Assembly (NCBI GenBank): GCA_023381515.1
Contig: JAMCQI010000073.1
Location: 1,324-65,323, forward strand
From: Chloroflexota bacterium
Lineage (GTDB): Bacteria > Chloroflexota > Anaerolineae > UBA4142
Direction of reading: 5' to 3'
Length of the DNA: 64,000 nucleotides
Under the pieces are notes generated by a model that ran no database searches, was not told where the DNA came from, and saw only the letters and a list, made by a program, of their open reading frames with translations. Made by a program: the position numbers and the translations under genes. Positions 31,827 through 40,946 of this stretch are shown here, in pieces (the stretch's first letter is position 1; each line of letters starts with the position of its first letter).

Positions 31827-32070
31827 AGAGTACACCCCACTGAATATAGTGGGGCGAGCGGTACGAAAATCTCGCCATTGTTTCGGTTCCGCTCGCTCGA
31901 CGACTATTAGGCTGGCTGGCGCTTGAGACGCGCGCCAAGTCTGCGAAAGGGGAATAACGGGTGCGAAACGTGACAGCCGGATGTACAATTGATAGCGGTC
32001 ACCGAGCCAGAATAGCAGCCCACGGGCCGCGTGGCCACAGTCACTGCGAAGTAAACCGAGGAATAGAACA

Positions 32071-32565
32071 ATGAAGATCGCACGCATCGGCGTCGGCGTC
32101 ACGGTTGTGGGCCTGTTCGTCACGATCGCAGGACCCTCGGCGCTGGCCCAAGGCCGCAAGGAAAAGAAGGAAGCGCGTCTTGCTGAATCCGAGAAGCCGC
32201 GCGATGTCCCTGGCGGCGTCTCTTTTGCAGTCAACATGCCCGCAGACAAAGCATTCGACGTGGCTGTGAGGTACTTCCAGACTCATGACGCCGCCCTCGA
32301 TGAATCATCGAAGAAGGACCTTGGACAACTCACGACCGCCATTCGAATTGTGGACGTGGGCGGATTCCGGAACAACAACAAGGGCTATCGGACATATGTA
32401 ACGTTCATTCGCGATAGCGACACGAGTACCACGGTGAAGGTTAGGGTTACGGTGCAGCAGAGGACCAAGCACCTCCAGGCCGAGCCGTGGAGCGATCCTA
32501 AAGTTCTGGATAAGGAAACGGCGGAGACCGCAGACCAGTTGAAGGCCGCGCTGACATCGCAGTAG
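32071..32565 (+). CDS. secreted protein of unknown function
   Basis: This encodes 164 residues, with GAGGAA upstream of the ATG and a signal peptide cleaved after SALAQG near residue 27. The mature part has repeated beta strands (TYVTFIRDSDTSTTVKVRVTVQQ) and a conserved VPGGVSFAVNMPADKAFDVAVRYF start, similar to periplasmic lipoprotein-like domains of unknown function. It converges on the radical SAM gene with only 31 bp between the stops. Confidence 0.7.
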   Translation: MKIARIGVGVTVVGLFVTIAGPSALAQGRKEKKEARLAESEKPRDVPGGVSFAVNMPADKAFDVAVRYFQTHDAALDESSKKDLGQLTTAIRIVDVGGFRNNNKGYRTYVTFIRDSDTSTTVKVRVTVQQRTKHLQAEPWSDPKVLDKETAETADQLKAALTSQ

Positions 32566-32596
32566 CTGGAATTCCGCCGCCGCCGTCGCTGCGACC

Positions 32597-34210
32597 TTAC
32601 GAGGGAATTGCCGCCTCTTCGCGGTCGCCAAGAAGCAGGGGCAGACGCTTCTTTAGCAGCGTCCAGCGCGTGTCCTGATACGGGTCCTCCGCAGTTCCAT
32701 ACAGCGGATGGTACGTATAGGCTCGCTTGCGGCCCGGAATACGGATGCCGAGGTCGTTCAACTGAAGAAAGTGCCGCATCTGGAGTTTGTAACGGCCTTC
32801 GTGGCCAAACAGCAAGGTCAGAAGCCGCTCGTTCAGCCAAACGAGATAGCGCAGTCCGAACTGCCACAAGTACGTATATCCCTTGAAGTGCCTCCAGTCG
32901 CCGGCGGTCGGGCGCCACATGCCAATTACCTCCCGACGGATCTTCCAACGGTGGAATCCAAGTTCGGCTGGCGTCAAGGCCTGGGTACGGACGTTGCTGA
33001 AGTATCCGTCATACCAGCGGAAATCGCCCATGTTGGCGACACGTCCGCTTTGGAGCATTTCCCCTCGTAGCGGGGTCTTCGGGTATGGCGTCATGAGCTG
33101 ATCCATTACGCTGGTAATACCCATGCCTTTGATGAACTCGTAGTTCTCCCGCATGCTAGCCGGGTCGTCGCCTTCGAGCCCGTTTATAATCCCGGCGATG
33201 ACGGAAATGTTCGCGTTCTGAAGCTCCTGCACCCCACGGCGGATGGTTTCAAGGGTATTAGGCTTGTGCATGGCCTTCAGGTTCTTAGTTGATGCATTCT
33301 CGATGCCGAGAAATATTGAGACGAAACCTGCCTCCGCCATCTTCTTCCCAATGCCGGGGCGGTGCGCAAAACCGATCGGGCTCGCCTGCGTGGTGAAGAC
33401 AAGATTCTTCAGCTTCAGGCCGATCACACCATCGCAAAGCTGCTCGAATCGGTCCATGTCCAGCGTAATATTGTCGTCGGTGCAGAAAATGTGACGGGCG
33501 CCGCGACTGTACGCGTCCTCGATATCGGCCAGGACGCGGTCGAGGGGAAACAACCGGAACGACCGGCCGTACATTTCTCGAATGCTGCAGAAATTGCACA
33601 GATGAAGGCATCCGCGCGACGTCTCGATAACGTCCGCGCGGCGGAAATACATGTGGAAACCCTTAGCGATTCGCTTGTCCCGCGCTGGAATGCGGATCTT
33701 CGAGATGTCCTCCAGCGGGCGAGGTCCATTGTGGTAAAAGCGTTCATCCTCTTTGTAGGACAAGCCCAGGATGGCGTTCATGCCCTTGCCGTCCGCTTCA
33801 ATGCTGTCCAGCAGCTCCCCGAAGCCAAAGTCGCCTTCACCGCGGAAAAGAAAATCCCAGAGCGCCGCGTCGGGACTAGCCGCAATGTCCTCACAGAAAA
33901 GCGTAGCGTGGTATCCGCCGAGGACTGTCTTGATAGTCGGATCGAACTGCTTCGTCAGCCAGGCAAACTCCAGCGCGCTCTCGTATTGGAATGTCATCGC
34001 CGTAAAGCCGACGACTTGGGGCCTCAAGTCTTTCAATGCCTGCACAAAACGCGGCACTGCCTTTTTGCGCCAGACGGACATGTCGGCGATCCAGACGTCA
34101 TGGTTGTCAATTTGCCCGGCGATGGTGGCCATGGCGATGCTCGGCGGCTCCCATTGCCTTCGCGGTATCCACGGGGATGTAGCGGCGCTCTGAACCAGCA
34201 GTGCTTTCAT
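32597..34210 (-). CDS. B12-binding-type radical SAM enzyme 1
   Basis: This encodes 537 residues. A cobalamin-binding-like Rossmann domain occupies about 1-140 (VVGFTAMTFQYES, then VLGGYHATLF). The radical SAM motif SRGCLHLCNFC has C201, C205 and C208, with the barrel continuing to about 420 and a C-terminal helical part with several aromatic residues (WRHFKGYTYLWQFGLRYLVW). Class B enzymes of this layout methylate unactivated carbon or rearrange substrates, and many lipid and hopanoid enzymes belong here. It is the last gene of the dense biosynthetic run and overlaps the esterase by 4 bases. The cobalamin-binding motif DxHxxG is not evident, so B12 use is inferred. Confidence 0.9.
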   Translation of the reverse strand: MKALLVQSAATSPWIPRRQWEPPSIAMATIAGQIDNHDVWIADMSVWRKKAVPRFVQALKDLRPQVVGFTAMTFQYESALEFAWLTKQFDPTIKTVLGGYHATLFCEDIAASPDAALWDFLFRGEGDFGFGELLDSIEADGKGMNAILGLSYKEDERFYHNGPRPLEDISKIRIPARDKRIAKGFHMYFRRADVIETSRGCLHLCNFCSIREMYGRSFRLFPLDRVLADIEDAYSRGARHIFCTDDNITLDMDRFEQLCDGVIGLKLKNLVFTTQASPIGFAHRPGIGKKMAEAGFVSIFLGIENASTKNLKAMHKPNTLETIRRGVQELQNANISVIAGIINGLEGDDPASMRENYEFIKGMGITSVMDQLMTPYPKTPLRGEMLQSGRVANMGDFRWYDGYFSNVRTQALTPAELGFHRWKIRREVIGMWRPTAGDWRHFKGYTYLWQFGLRYLVWLNERLLTLLFGHEGRYKLQMRHFLQLNDLGIRIPGRKRAYTYHPLYGTAEDPYQDTRWTLLKKRLPLLLGDREEAAIPS

Positions 34211-35115
34211 GGCGTTGGACTCCGGTAAAGATTTCCCAGGTGAAACTCAAACATCGGTTCGAGAACCGACGACCAGTACTTCCAGGTGTGGCCTCCGGAA
34301 GCGGTGAACCACTCGTGTCGAATCCCCAGGTCAGTCAAAGTGTCATGCAACGACCGCATTGTAGCGAAAAGAAAATCATGCGTGCCACATGCAAGAAAAA
34401 TCCTGGGGACAGGGCCGGGTTGTACGAGAGTCTGTTTTCCTCGGCCTTGCGAATCCAATTTGCCGGGCGCCGGCGGCTCGGATGGCCAGTAGCTCCACTG
34501 GCGATCAAAGAGCCCGCTCACGACGCTAACAGCGCCAAATCGCCCCGCGTAGCGCCGCGAGACGTCCAGCGACAAATAGCCGCCAAATGAGAAGCCGCCA
34601 ATGGACCAACGCTGTCGGTCGAATGGAATCTTATATCGGCGCGAAACCTGGCCGGCGACCTCTTCTGCTACCAGGGTAAGGTAGTTGGGAAAAGGAAAGC
34701 GCTCGGAATGCTGTCTGTAGAAGCTACTGAAGCGAACATCGGGAATAATGAGGACTGCGGGCCGGATGGCGTTCCGCTCGAGCAGCCCTTCATATACGCG
34801 ATCCACCTTCAACTCACTGAGGAGCAGTTCCGGCCGGTCCTTCCATCCGTGGTTCAGGATGAACACTTCATTGACCTGCTTCGATGTCTTCGGAAGGAGC
34901 GCGAGAAAGAACCTGGGTTCATTCATCTCGGCGGACCAAAAACGAACCCGTTCCACGATGAGGTTAGCGCGCTCGTCCAGTTGCACCGCCTGGACGTCGT
35001 TCCTGGCAAGCGGAAGTTTCTCGAACGGCTCTTTGTGCAACCGCCGGCAGCCTGCCAAAAGAAGGATGCCGCTCATCAGGAGCTTGCCCCAGGACCGAGG
35101 CCCGTCAGACGGCAT
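34207..35115 (-). CDS. exported esterase (esterase D-like), lipoprotein
   Basis: This encodes 302 residues with a lipobox LLLAGC (C23), so it is probably an inner- or outer-membrane-anchored lipoprotein facing the periplasm. The alpha/beta hydrolase domain of the putative-esterase family has the elbow GGFSFGGY (nucleophile Ser), with CGTHDF and GGHTWKYW as acid and His loops. In this cluster it could release or transfer the finished acyl chain at the cell envelope. It overlaps the ACP gene by 11 bases, so it belongs to the core operon. Confidence 0.85.
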   Translation of the reverse strand: MPSDGPRSWGKLLMSGILLLAGCRRLHKEPFEKLPLARNDVQAVQLDERANLIVERVRFWSAEMNEPRFFLALLPKTSKQVNEVFILNHGWKDRPELLLSELKVDRVYEGLLERNAIRPAVLIIPDVRFSSFYRQHSERFPFPNYLTLVAEEVAGQVSRRYKIPFDRQRWSIGGFSFGGYLSLDVSRRYAGRFGAVSVVSGLFDRQWSYWPSEPPAPGKLDSQGRGKQTLVQPGPVPRIFLACGTHDFLFATMRSLHDTLTDLGIRHEWFTASGGHTWKYWSSVLEPMFEFHLGNLYRSPTP

Positions 35116-35398
35116 TTCCTTCGCCTTGGTCTTGGCCGACGACAGTATTGGCGGGCGCGAGTTTATTCAGGATCAGGCTCTCAATGCGCTCCACCGTGTC
35201 GAAACTGCGGGCGTCCACGTCCCTGGGCATGAACTCGACGCCGAACTGGGTCTCTATGAAGGCGATCAGCCCGATCATCCCGATGGAATCGACGATGCCT
35301 CCCGTTATCAACGCCGTCTTGTCCTCCAAGGCAACGCCAGGATCGTTGGCCAGGAAGTTCGTTTTGATGTACTGGCGGACTTCATTTCGTATATCCAT
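35105..35398 (-). CDS. acyl carrier protein 1
   Basis: This encodes 97 residues with the phosphopantetheine serine in GIVDSIGMIG (S38) and acidic helices II-III typical of ACP/PCP. The C-terminal 15 residues are an extra tail. It overlaps the adenylating enzyme by 17 bases and follows it directly, so it is the likely carrier loaded by that enzyme, in the manner of DltA-DltC. A second ACP at 42440-42709 differs in sequence, suggesting the two carriers serve different steps (loading and elongation). Confidence 0.9.
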   Translation of the reverse strand: MDIRNEVRQYIKTNFLANDPGVALEDKTALITGGIVDSIGMIGLIAFIETQFGVEFMPRDVDARSFDTVERIESLILNKLAPANTVVGQDQGEGNAV

Positions 35399-36884
35399 AC
35401 AGGTGCTCCTTCGCGGCCTGCCGCTCCAGCGCGCGATAATCAGTCTTGCCGCGGTTATTCTTGGGCAGTTCGGCGACCCGGACTACGCGGTCGGGCAGCA
35501 TGTAGATCGGCAGCAGCCCCGCGCAGTGGGTTTTGATGTCGATTATTGGGGTCCGGGGTTCGGATCGCAGCCGGACAAAAGCGGTTATGAGTGTTCCATC
35601 GTCTGGTCCTTGATGGGCGACTGCAGCTGCTTCTGCGATACCTTCATGCCGAGCCAAAACCACCTCGATCTCTCCCAGTTCAATTCGATAACCGCGACGC
35701 TTTACCTGCCGATCCAATCGCCCAATGAAGACGTAATTGCCCGCAGCGTCCACCGTGACTCGGTCGCCAGTCCGATAATATCGTTTGTCCCCGAGAATCA
35801 AGAATACGCGTGCGGTCTCTTCCCTTCTCGACCAATAGCCCTCCATGAGGGAGTCGCCGCCGGCCAGCAATTCCCCGCTCTCGGCGTCGACGTGCAACTC
35901 CGCATACGGGCAAGCCCTGCCGATCGGTGGTGGGCCAGACGGGTCGAATCCCTTGGAAGTTTCGTGCCAGGTGACCACATTTGTCTCGGTGGGACCATAC
36001 AGGTTTGCGCAGGTGGCATGCGGTAAGGCGGCCTGCAAACGCGCGAGGGCAGGCCCCGGAAAGACCTCACCCGCAAATAACACCAGCCGAAGGTCACGGT
36101 AGGAGTTCTCCGCAAAGCCCTCTCGCAGCATGAGAGTCAGCAATGACGGCACCGAGTACCAGCACGTAACGCGCTCGTCCCGGAGAAATCGATTCAGGTG
36201 TCGCGGCATTAGAACGCTTCCTTCCGGAACTAAGAGGCAAGCAGCTCCGCGAAGTGCCATATTGAAGAGGTCGAACGTGGATAGATCGAAGCCCAGCGGC
36301 GCGGGGCACACGATCCTGTCTTCCGCGCACACTCCGAACTGGTCGGCCGTCCACCGCACGAAGACGCCTACGGCGCGGTGAGAGATCACCACGCCTTTCG
36401 GATGTCCCGTAGAGCCGGAGGTAAAGAGGATAAATGCCGGGTCAGTCGGAGCGATTGCCGGCATCTGGCAGATGTCGGATCGCCCGACCGCCCGAGCCCA
36501 CGGAACTAACGTGGTCCCGTCGCAATCGCATATTCGCGGCGCGCCAGCAAAATCCTCAATCGCGATTTGCGGGCTCGAATCCTTCAGCACCGCTGCAACG
36601 CGGTCCTTTGGCCAGCGGGGGTGAATGGGCACGTAGACGGCACCCGCGAGAAGAGATCCGAAAACGGAAATGACCGCATCAGTAGTCTTGGACAGGATGA
36701 GCCCAACGCGGTCCCCTTTCGAGACTCCGGATTCGATCAGGAAGGCCGCCAACGACACCGCTTGCCGGCGCAAATCTTCGAACGAGGTGATACGCCCGTC
36801 TTCCACGACTGCGGGGGCATGGGGCGACCTCTCTGCTGTGTGCCGCAGCCATTCGTGCAGTAACCACTTTTCAGGCTCTGGCAA
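35382..36884 (-). CDS. stand-alone adenylation enzyme (AMP-dependent acyl/aminoacyl-ACP ligase)
   Basis: This encodes 500 residues from a TTG preceded by GGGGGG. The core motifs are complete: FTSGSTGHPKG (about 154-164), a substrate-pocket motif FDLSTFDLF (about 199-207), NLYGPTETN, YRTGDRV, KRRGYRIELGEIE and the catalytic Lys in NNRGKTDY (K480). Asp200 corresponds to the residue that binds the alpha-amino group in NRPS and DltA enzymes, so an amino acid may be the substrate rather than a fatty acid. Its gene overlaps ACP1, the expected acceptor. In the related aryl-polyene loci this role is filled by an aryl/acyl ligase. Confidence 0.88.
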   Translation of the reverse strand: MPEPEKWLLHEWLRHTAERSPHAPAVVEDGRITSFEDLRRQAVSLAAFLIESGVSKGDRVGLILSKTTDAVISVFGSLLAGAVYVPIHPRWPKDRVAAVLKDSSPQIAIEDFAGAPRICDCDGTTLVPWARAVGRSDICQMPAIAPTDPAFILFTSGSTGHPKGVVISHRAVGVFVRWTADQFGVCAEDRIVCPAPLGFDLSTFDLFNMALRGAACLLVPEGSVLMPRHLNRFLRDERVTCWYSVPSLLTLMLREGFAENSYRDLRLVLFAGEVFPGPALARLQAALPHATCANLYGPTETNVVTWHETSKGFDPSGPPPIGRACPYAELHVDAESGELLAGGDSLMEGYWSRREETARVFLILGDKRYYRTGDRVTVDAAGNYVFIGRLDRQVKRRGYRIELGEIEVVLARHEGIAEAAAVAHQGPDDGTLITAFVRLRSEPRTPIIDIKTHCAGLLPIYMLPDRVVRVAELPKNNRGKTDYRALERQAAKEHLYGYTK

Positions 36885-37878
36885 GGGTCACCCCCCATGT
36901 AAACCCAATTCCAGCCGACGCGAACAAGAGGAGATCGCCAGGACGAATAGAACCCTGCTGACGAAGCTCCACGTAATTAATGATCAGATCGCTGGCAAAC
37001 GTGTGGCCGAATTCCCCCATCGGAGAGGACGCCATTTTCCCATCCAAGATGTTAAGTGTTCTTCGAAATCCCTCTCGGTCCCTCTCGCTGATATTCGAGT
37101 AGATGAAGTGATCGATGTCGTTCAGCTTCACGGACGCTCTACTTAAAGCCTGATGTACCAGGCGGAACAAATGCAAAAAGTAGATGGGCATCACCTCCGT
37201 CTCGATGCGGGCCGCGTCCACCTGGATCGTCAGACCGCTGCCGCCGTCCTTGAGAGCAATGGCGTCATGCAAATGGCCGAGAGTGAAAGCCTCCACTCCG
37301 AGCAACAACGGCCCAGCGTTTCCGTCGCGTGACAGGACCACGGCGCTTCCAGCATCCCCCTGCACCGTCACGGGCAGCATAGTGCGGCTGCCCGCCGGAG
37401 GGGTATCGCCCGTCACGAGGAGAGCCGTTCGCATGGAATCGTCCTGAGCCATCCAACCGAGTGCGGTCTTGATGGCGAGGTGAAGCCCTGCGCAGCCGCC
37501 CGCCTTGAATGTGAGGTTCAAAGATGTCTCAGCACCCAGGTCGGCGCTTATCCTGTGAGCGAAAGAAGTATAGTGGCAGCCCTCGCCGGGCAGTGTACTG
37601 TAATCGATGATGATGCCGATGTCGCGCGGCCGCACGCCGGCTTCGCGGACAGCTCGTGAGGCGGCTTCCAAAGCAAGATCGTACGGCTGTGTCGCGCGGC
37701 AGACGTGAACTCGATGCAGCCCGAGACGCTCGAACGCCCTTGACCGGGCAGCCGCACCTAGCGGCCGAAGCGCCTCTTCGATGCGTAATCGCTCCACGTC
37801 CATGATCGCGTCCACCGTCTCCACATCCGGCGGAACCACATATGAGGCCGCTCGAATCCGCACCTCCATGCCATTCAT
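36871..37878 (-). CDS. KAS III-like protein
   Basis: This encodes 335 residues, length normal for FabH. The nucleophile Cys is in AGGCAGLHLAI (C129), but the catalytic His-Asn pair is altered: IPHQAN is replaced by FIYSNIS near 258-263 (His position is S261), and YGNTSAA by FGHTFASD near 290-297. FabH lookalikes with such changes act as acyltransferases or starter-selecting proteins rather than as condensing enzymes. It is coupled by 4-bp overlap to the CLF-like gene upstream and by 14 bp to the adenylation gene downstream. Its role may be to accept the starter from ACP1. Confidence 0.8.
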   Translation of the reverse strand: MNGMEVRIRAASYVVPPDVETVDAIMDVERLRIEEALRPLGAAARSRAFERLGLHRVHVCRATQPYDLALEAASRAVREAGVRPRDIGIIIDYSTLPGEGCHYTSFAHRISADLGAETSLNLTFKAGGCAGLHLAIKTALGWMAQDDSMRTALLVTGDTPPAGSRTMLPVTVQGDAGSAVVLSRDGNAGPLLLGVEAFTLGHLHDAIALKDGGSGLTIQVDAARIETEVMPIYFLHLFRLVHQALSRASVKLNDIDHFIYSNISERDREGFRRTLNILDGKMASSPMGEFGHTFASDLIINYVELRQQGSIRPGDLLLFASAGIGFTWGVTLARA

Positions 37879-38849
37879 GCGAACTCCAGCAGAACCGCAG
37901 CCGATGCTGCATTGGCTGCCTGTGAAGCCAAGCAGGCTATTCGCTCGCGGGGCGCCGTGCTGAGTGCGAGAGCGAGGCGCAACAGGCCTCCCGCGTCACC
38001 CATTCCATCGGCAACGGGACTCGATCCGATCCGCGTGACCTCGCACGACGGCACGCCAGGCATGACTCTCTGAATCGTGCTCTCAACGCTCCCTTCTGCC
38101 GAAAGATGTCCGGAGAGGACCCTGGCGTAAACTCGTGGGGACGGGCTCACTCGATGCGATGCAGATTCCATTACGACCGCGATAACGCCTTCACTTGGAA
38201 CGATCCCCGGTCCCCCTTCGTCCGGTGCGTCGCGATAACAGGATGGATGCAACACATCAGCGGCCTCATACCACTCATAGGAGGAGCGAGTGAGCGTCTC
38301 TCCCGCAATGGTGATCGCGCAGTCTGCCTGACCATTGCGGATCAGGGAAGCGGCTTGCAGCAGCGCAGACTCGCCTCCTAGCCCCTTGCACGAACTGGTT
38401 ATGTTTGGCCCGCGGAGCTCGTGATACCGGGCAATATGGCTTGCTGGCGCGCTGCCAAGGGTCTCGGGAAACAGAATAGGATCCACCCCGCTCCAGCCGC
38501 GGTTCGCGGCGGAACAGAAGTAGGCCTCTGTTAGCTCAATGCAGCCGAGGGCGGTAGAGAATACGACGGCCACACGCGATCGATTTGCTTGGTTGAGATC
38601 AATTCCGGCATCCTTGATCGCCAGCGAGGATGCCACTAGGGACCATACAGTTAGCCGGTCCAGCCTTCGGGTCTTCATGCCCGGGACCACATCGCCAGGT
38701 CGAAAAGGACTGACCAGATAAGCCTTCCGCGGACTATGTGTTGTCCAAGTCGTGATGGTGGCTAGTTCGACTGATCGGGCTGGGATTGGGCCGACCGTGA
38801 CTCCGAACGGGCTAACAGAGCCGATCCCGGTGATCAACGGCGCGTTCAT
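37875..38849 (-). CDS. ketosynthase-like protein, chain-length-factor type
   Basis: This encodes 324 residues from the ATG at 38849, which overlaps the KS stop (ATGA); the longer reading frame is antisense-like and rejected. It has the KS fold with a retained Cys in SSCKGLGGES (C154), but the C-terminal histidine motifs are missing. The usual H-G-T-G-T-x-x-D region is absent, and SYFGHxLGAAG is replaced by GSSPVADGMGDAGG. It is about 80 residues shorter than the KS. Loss of both histidines would prevent decarboxylative condensation, so it is probably the CLF partner of the KS, as ApeC is to ApeO in aryl-polyene biosynthesis. Retention of Cys is unlike classical CLFs. Confidence 0.78.
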   Translation of the reverse strand: MNAPLITGIGSVSPFGVTVGPIPARSVELATITTWTTHSPRKAYLVSPFRPGDVVPGMKTRRLDRLTVWSLVASSLAIKDAGIDLNQANRSRVAVVFSTALGCIELTEAYFCSAANRGWSGVDPILFPETLGSAPASHIARYHELRGPNITSSCKGLGGESALLQAASLIRNGQADCAITIAGETLTRSSYEWYEAADVLHPSCYRDAPDEGGPGIVPSEGVIAVVMESASHRVSPSPRVYARVLSGHLSAEGSVESTIQRVMPGVPSCEVTRIGSSPVADGMGDAGGLLRLALALSTAPRERIACLASQAANAASAAVLLEFA

Positions 38850-40051
38850 TCGGCATATGCTCCAAAGACGAGGGCGGCATTGCTCCCGCCGAAGCCTGCC
38901 GAGACCGACATCGCGACAGGCAAAGGCACCCGCCGCAAAGGGCCCGTGAGCCAATCGACCGACGGCGACTGGATCGGCCGGCTCAAGCGCAATGTAGGGT
39001 AACGAACTCCCTCGCGAATCGCCGAAACGGTGATCGCGGCCTCGATCGCGCCGGCCGCTCCCAAGCAATGCCCAAAATACGATTTGGTGGATGAAACTGG
39101 AACAGGCACGGCGCGACTTCGGAACGCCGACTCGTACGCGCGGACTTCGGCGACATCGTTAAGGGGGGTCCCCGTACCGTGAGCGTTAACGTAGCCGACG
39201 TCCTCCGGACGCGCACGAGCCATCTCTAAAGCGACTCCTATACTTTCCGCCAAGCCGCGGCCCTGTTCGTGAGGGGCGGTCGGATGATACGCGTCATTCG
39301 TCATGGCCCAGCCCCGCAACTCGGCAAGCACCGGAGCGCCCCGTTGCCGGGCTCTGGCGAGAGTTTCCAAGACCAGAACCGCCGCGCCTTCGCCAAGGTT
39401 GAGGCCGCGCCGGTTCTCGTCGAATGGTTGGCACGGCTCGGCGTCGAGCGCCTGTAACGAGTGGAAGCCCGCGAGTGTGAACGGGCATAAAGCGTCGCTT
39501 CCACCGACCAAAGCCAACGGGGCGACCCCGTCCAATAGCAGATTCGCGCCGATGGCGATTGCGATAGCCCCGGACGCGCACGCCACGTTCGCGGCGATAC
39601 GAGGTCCGCCCGCGCCTATATCGTCGGCAACCGCATTCGCGGCGTGTGAGAACGGATAGCTCTTGGCCCTAAGCAGGCCGCCCTTTTGATACCATGCCAA
39701 CGGATCTGATACGAGCGACGGATCGAGCTCCGGAAGTCCGGAGACTGTGGTGGCGATGATCACTGCCGCCTCCCGTAAGGCGCGAGGCCCCCAACCAGCG
39801 CTCGAAACGGCGTCGCGGGCCGCGGCCATTGCCATCTGATCCGTACGCGAGTAGTACAGGTTCTGCGATCCTTCGATCGCGGGCAGGCAGCCGACTTCCG
39901 CTGCCGTCGCGTCGAATCCGAGTGACAACCCGGCTAAGGGCCTCAGGCAGCACTCGCCAGCTAGAAGGCCCGCGACCATCCCACGCACACCGAGACCATA
40001 AGGACTCACGACACCCATCGCTGTGACGACGATTGTGCGTTGGTCATCCAT
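38846..40051 (-). CDS. beta-ketoacyl-ACP synthase (KAS II type)
   Basis: This encodes 401 residues from the ATG at 40051 (GGAAGG before it; a TTG lies 9 bases upstream). All catalytic residues are present: nucleophile in NVACASGA (C158), first His in VNAHGTGTPLND (H291), Lys in SSTKSYFGH (K323) and second His (H328). It is the active elongating ketosynthase of the locus and forms a likely heterodimer with the downstream CLF-like protein. Overlaps with both neighbours are consistent with one polycistronic unit. Confidence 0.93.
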   Translation of the reverse strand: MDDQRTIVVTAMGVVSPYGLGVRGMVAGLLAGECCLRPLAGLSLGFDATAAEVGCLPAIEGSQNLYYSRTDQMAMAAARDAVSSAGWGPRALREAAVIIATTVSGLPELDPSLVSDPLAWYQKGGLLRAKSYPFSHAANAVADDIGAGGPRIAANVACASGAIAIAIGANLLLDGVAPLALVGGSDALCPFTLAGFHSLQALDAEPCQPFDENRRGLNLGEGAAVLVLETLARARQRGAPVLAELRGWAMTNDAYHPTAPHEQGRGLAESIGVALEMARARPEDVGYVNAHGTGTPLNDVAEVRAYESAFRSRAVPVPVSSTKSYFGHCLGAAGAIEAAITVSAIREGVRYPTLRLSRPIQSPSVDWLTGPLRRVPLPVAMSVSAGFGGSNAALVFGAYAE

Positions 40052-40946
40052 GCGGGGCAACCTTCCAGAACTCGAAAAAATTCAACCACTGGTCGTGGTA
40101 GCTCGTTAAGGTCTTCTCCAGGAAACGCACGGCGGGCTCGAGGCTGGCCTTCAAGTCGGCATCCCGGTCGCCCGTCGAAACTGGAGGGATGGGGTTGCCC
40201 ATCAGAACGCGGTAACGAAGCCAACGCTCGCGCACCACAAAGCCGGGAAGGACAGGAGCGCCGGACGCTTGCGACAGCAGAAAAGGCCCCAATGGAAACT
40301 CCGCAGGGGCCGAGAAGAACGGCAACTTCGTCGAGAACCGCTGATACAAGCGGTCTCCCTGGATGGCCACGATTTCGTTTCTACGAAGCGCCCGCATCAG
40401 TTCCATCACCGCCGGGATTCCGGCGCTGAGGTCGACAATCTTGAGACGCTCGTTGCTCATCAAATCCCGGAGCATGTTTTCGGCCGGCTTGTTCTCCACT
40501 ACCCGCGCCACCCAGACCGTGCGCCCATGCATCTCCAATAGGCGCGACGCGAATTCCGGGTTCCCCAGGTGGGCTGTCCACATGATCACGCCCTTGCCCG
40601 CAGCCAGGCACCGGTCGATCTGGGCGGCGCCTCGATCCGCCTCGGCGAGCATGGAAAGAAGCCCGGCCTGACTGGCGTGAGGAACATAGCAATACGAAAC
40701 GATCAGGTCACAGAAGGAATAGAAAACTCGGTAGACTTTCCACGCAAGCCGCGCCCCGCGAGCGCCGGTGATTTGCCGGAGATTGGCGGCCACGGCTCTG
40801 CGCTCGGCGTTCAACATCAAAAGGAAGAGAAGTGCCGTGACCACGGCGATGGGTGGATGTAGCGATCGCGGCAACAGCGGGATCGTCGAGAATACAATCC
40901 GGTGCGCGCGCACAGTGTGGAATCGATGCTGATACCAATGTTTCAC
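40044..40946 (-). CDS. LpxL/HtrB-like acyltransferase
   Basis: This encodes 300 residues from a GTG (GGGAGGG before it) that overlaps the radical SAM stop by 4 bases. A short hydrophobic N-terminal segment (PPIAVVTALLFLLML) anchors it to the membrane. The catalytic HX4E motif is AHLGNPE (H126, E131), and further conserved blocks are IVAIQGDR and FFSAPAEFPLGPF. It likely moves the acyl chain built by KS/CLF from ACP to a lipid or glycan acceptor, as the acyltransferases of xanthomonadin and aryl-polyene loci do. Confidence 0.88.
   Translation of the reverse strand: MKHWYQHRFHTVRAHRIVFSTIPLLPRSLHPPIAVVTALLFLLMLNAERRAVAANLRQITGARGARLAWKVYRVFYSFCDLIVSYCYVPHASQAGLLSMLAEADRGAAQIDRCLAAGKGVIMWTAHLGNPEFASRLLEMHGRTVWVARVVENKPAENMLRDLMSNERLKIVDLSAGIPAVMELMRALRRNEIVAIQGDRLYQRFSTKLPFFSAPAEFPLGPFLLSQASGAPVLPGFVVRERWLRYRVLMGNPIPPVSTGDRDADLKASLEPAVRFLEKTLTSYHDQWLNFFEFWKVAPHG

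Noticed and set aside
38850..39068. N-terminal extension of the chain-length-factor-like protein
   Set aside because: The extra 73 residues overlap the KS gene, are Arg/Gly-rich and lack homology; the ATG at 38849 overlaps the KS stop.
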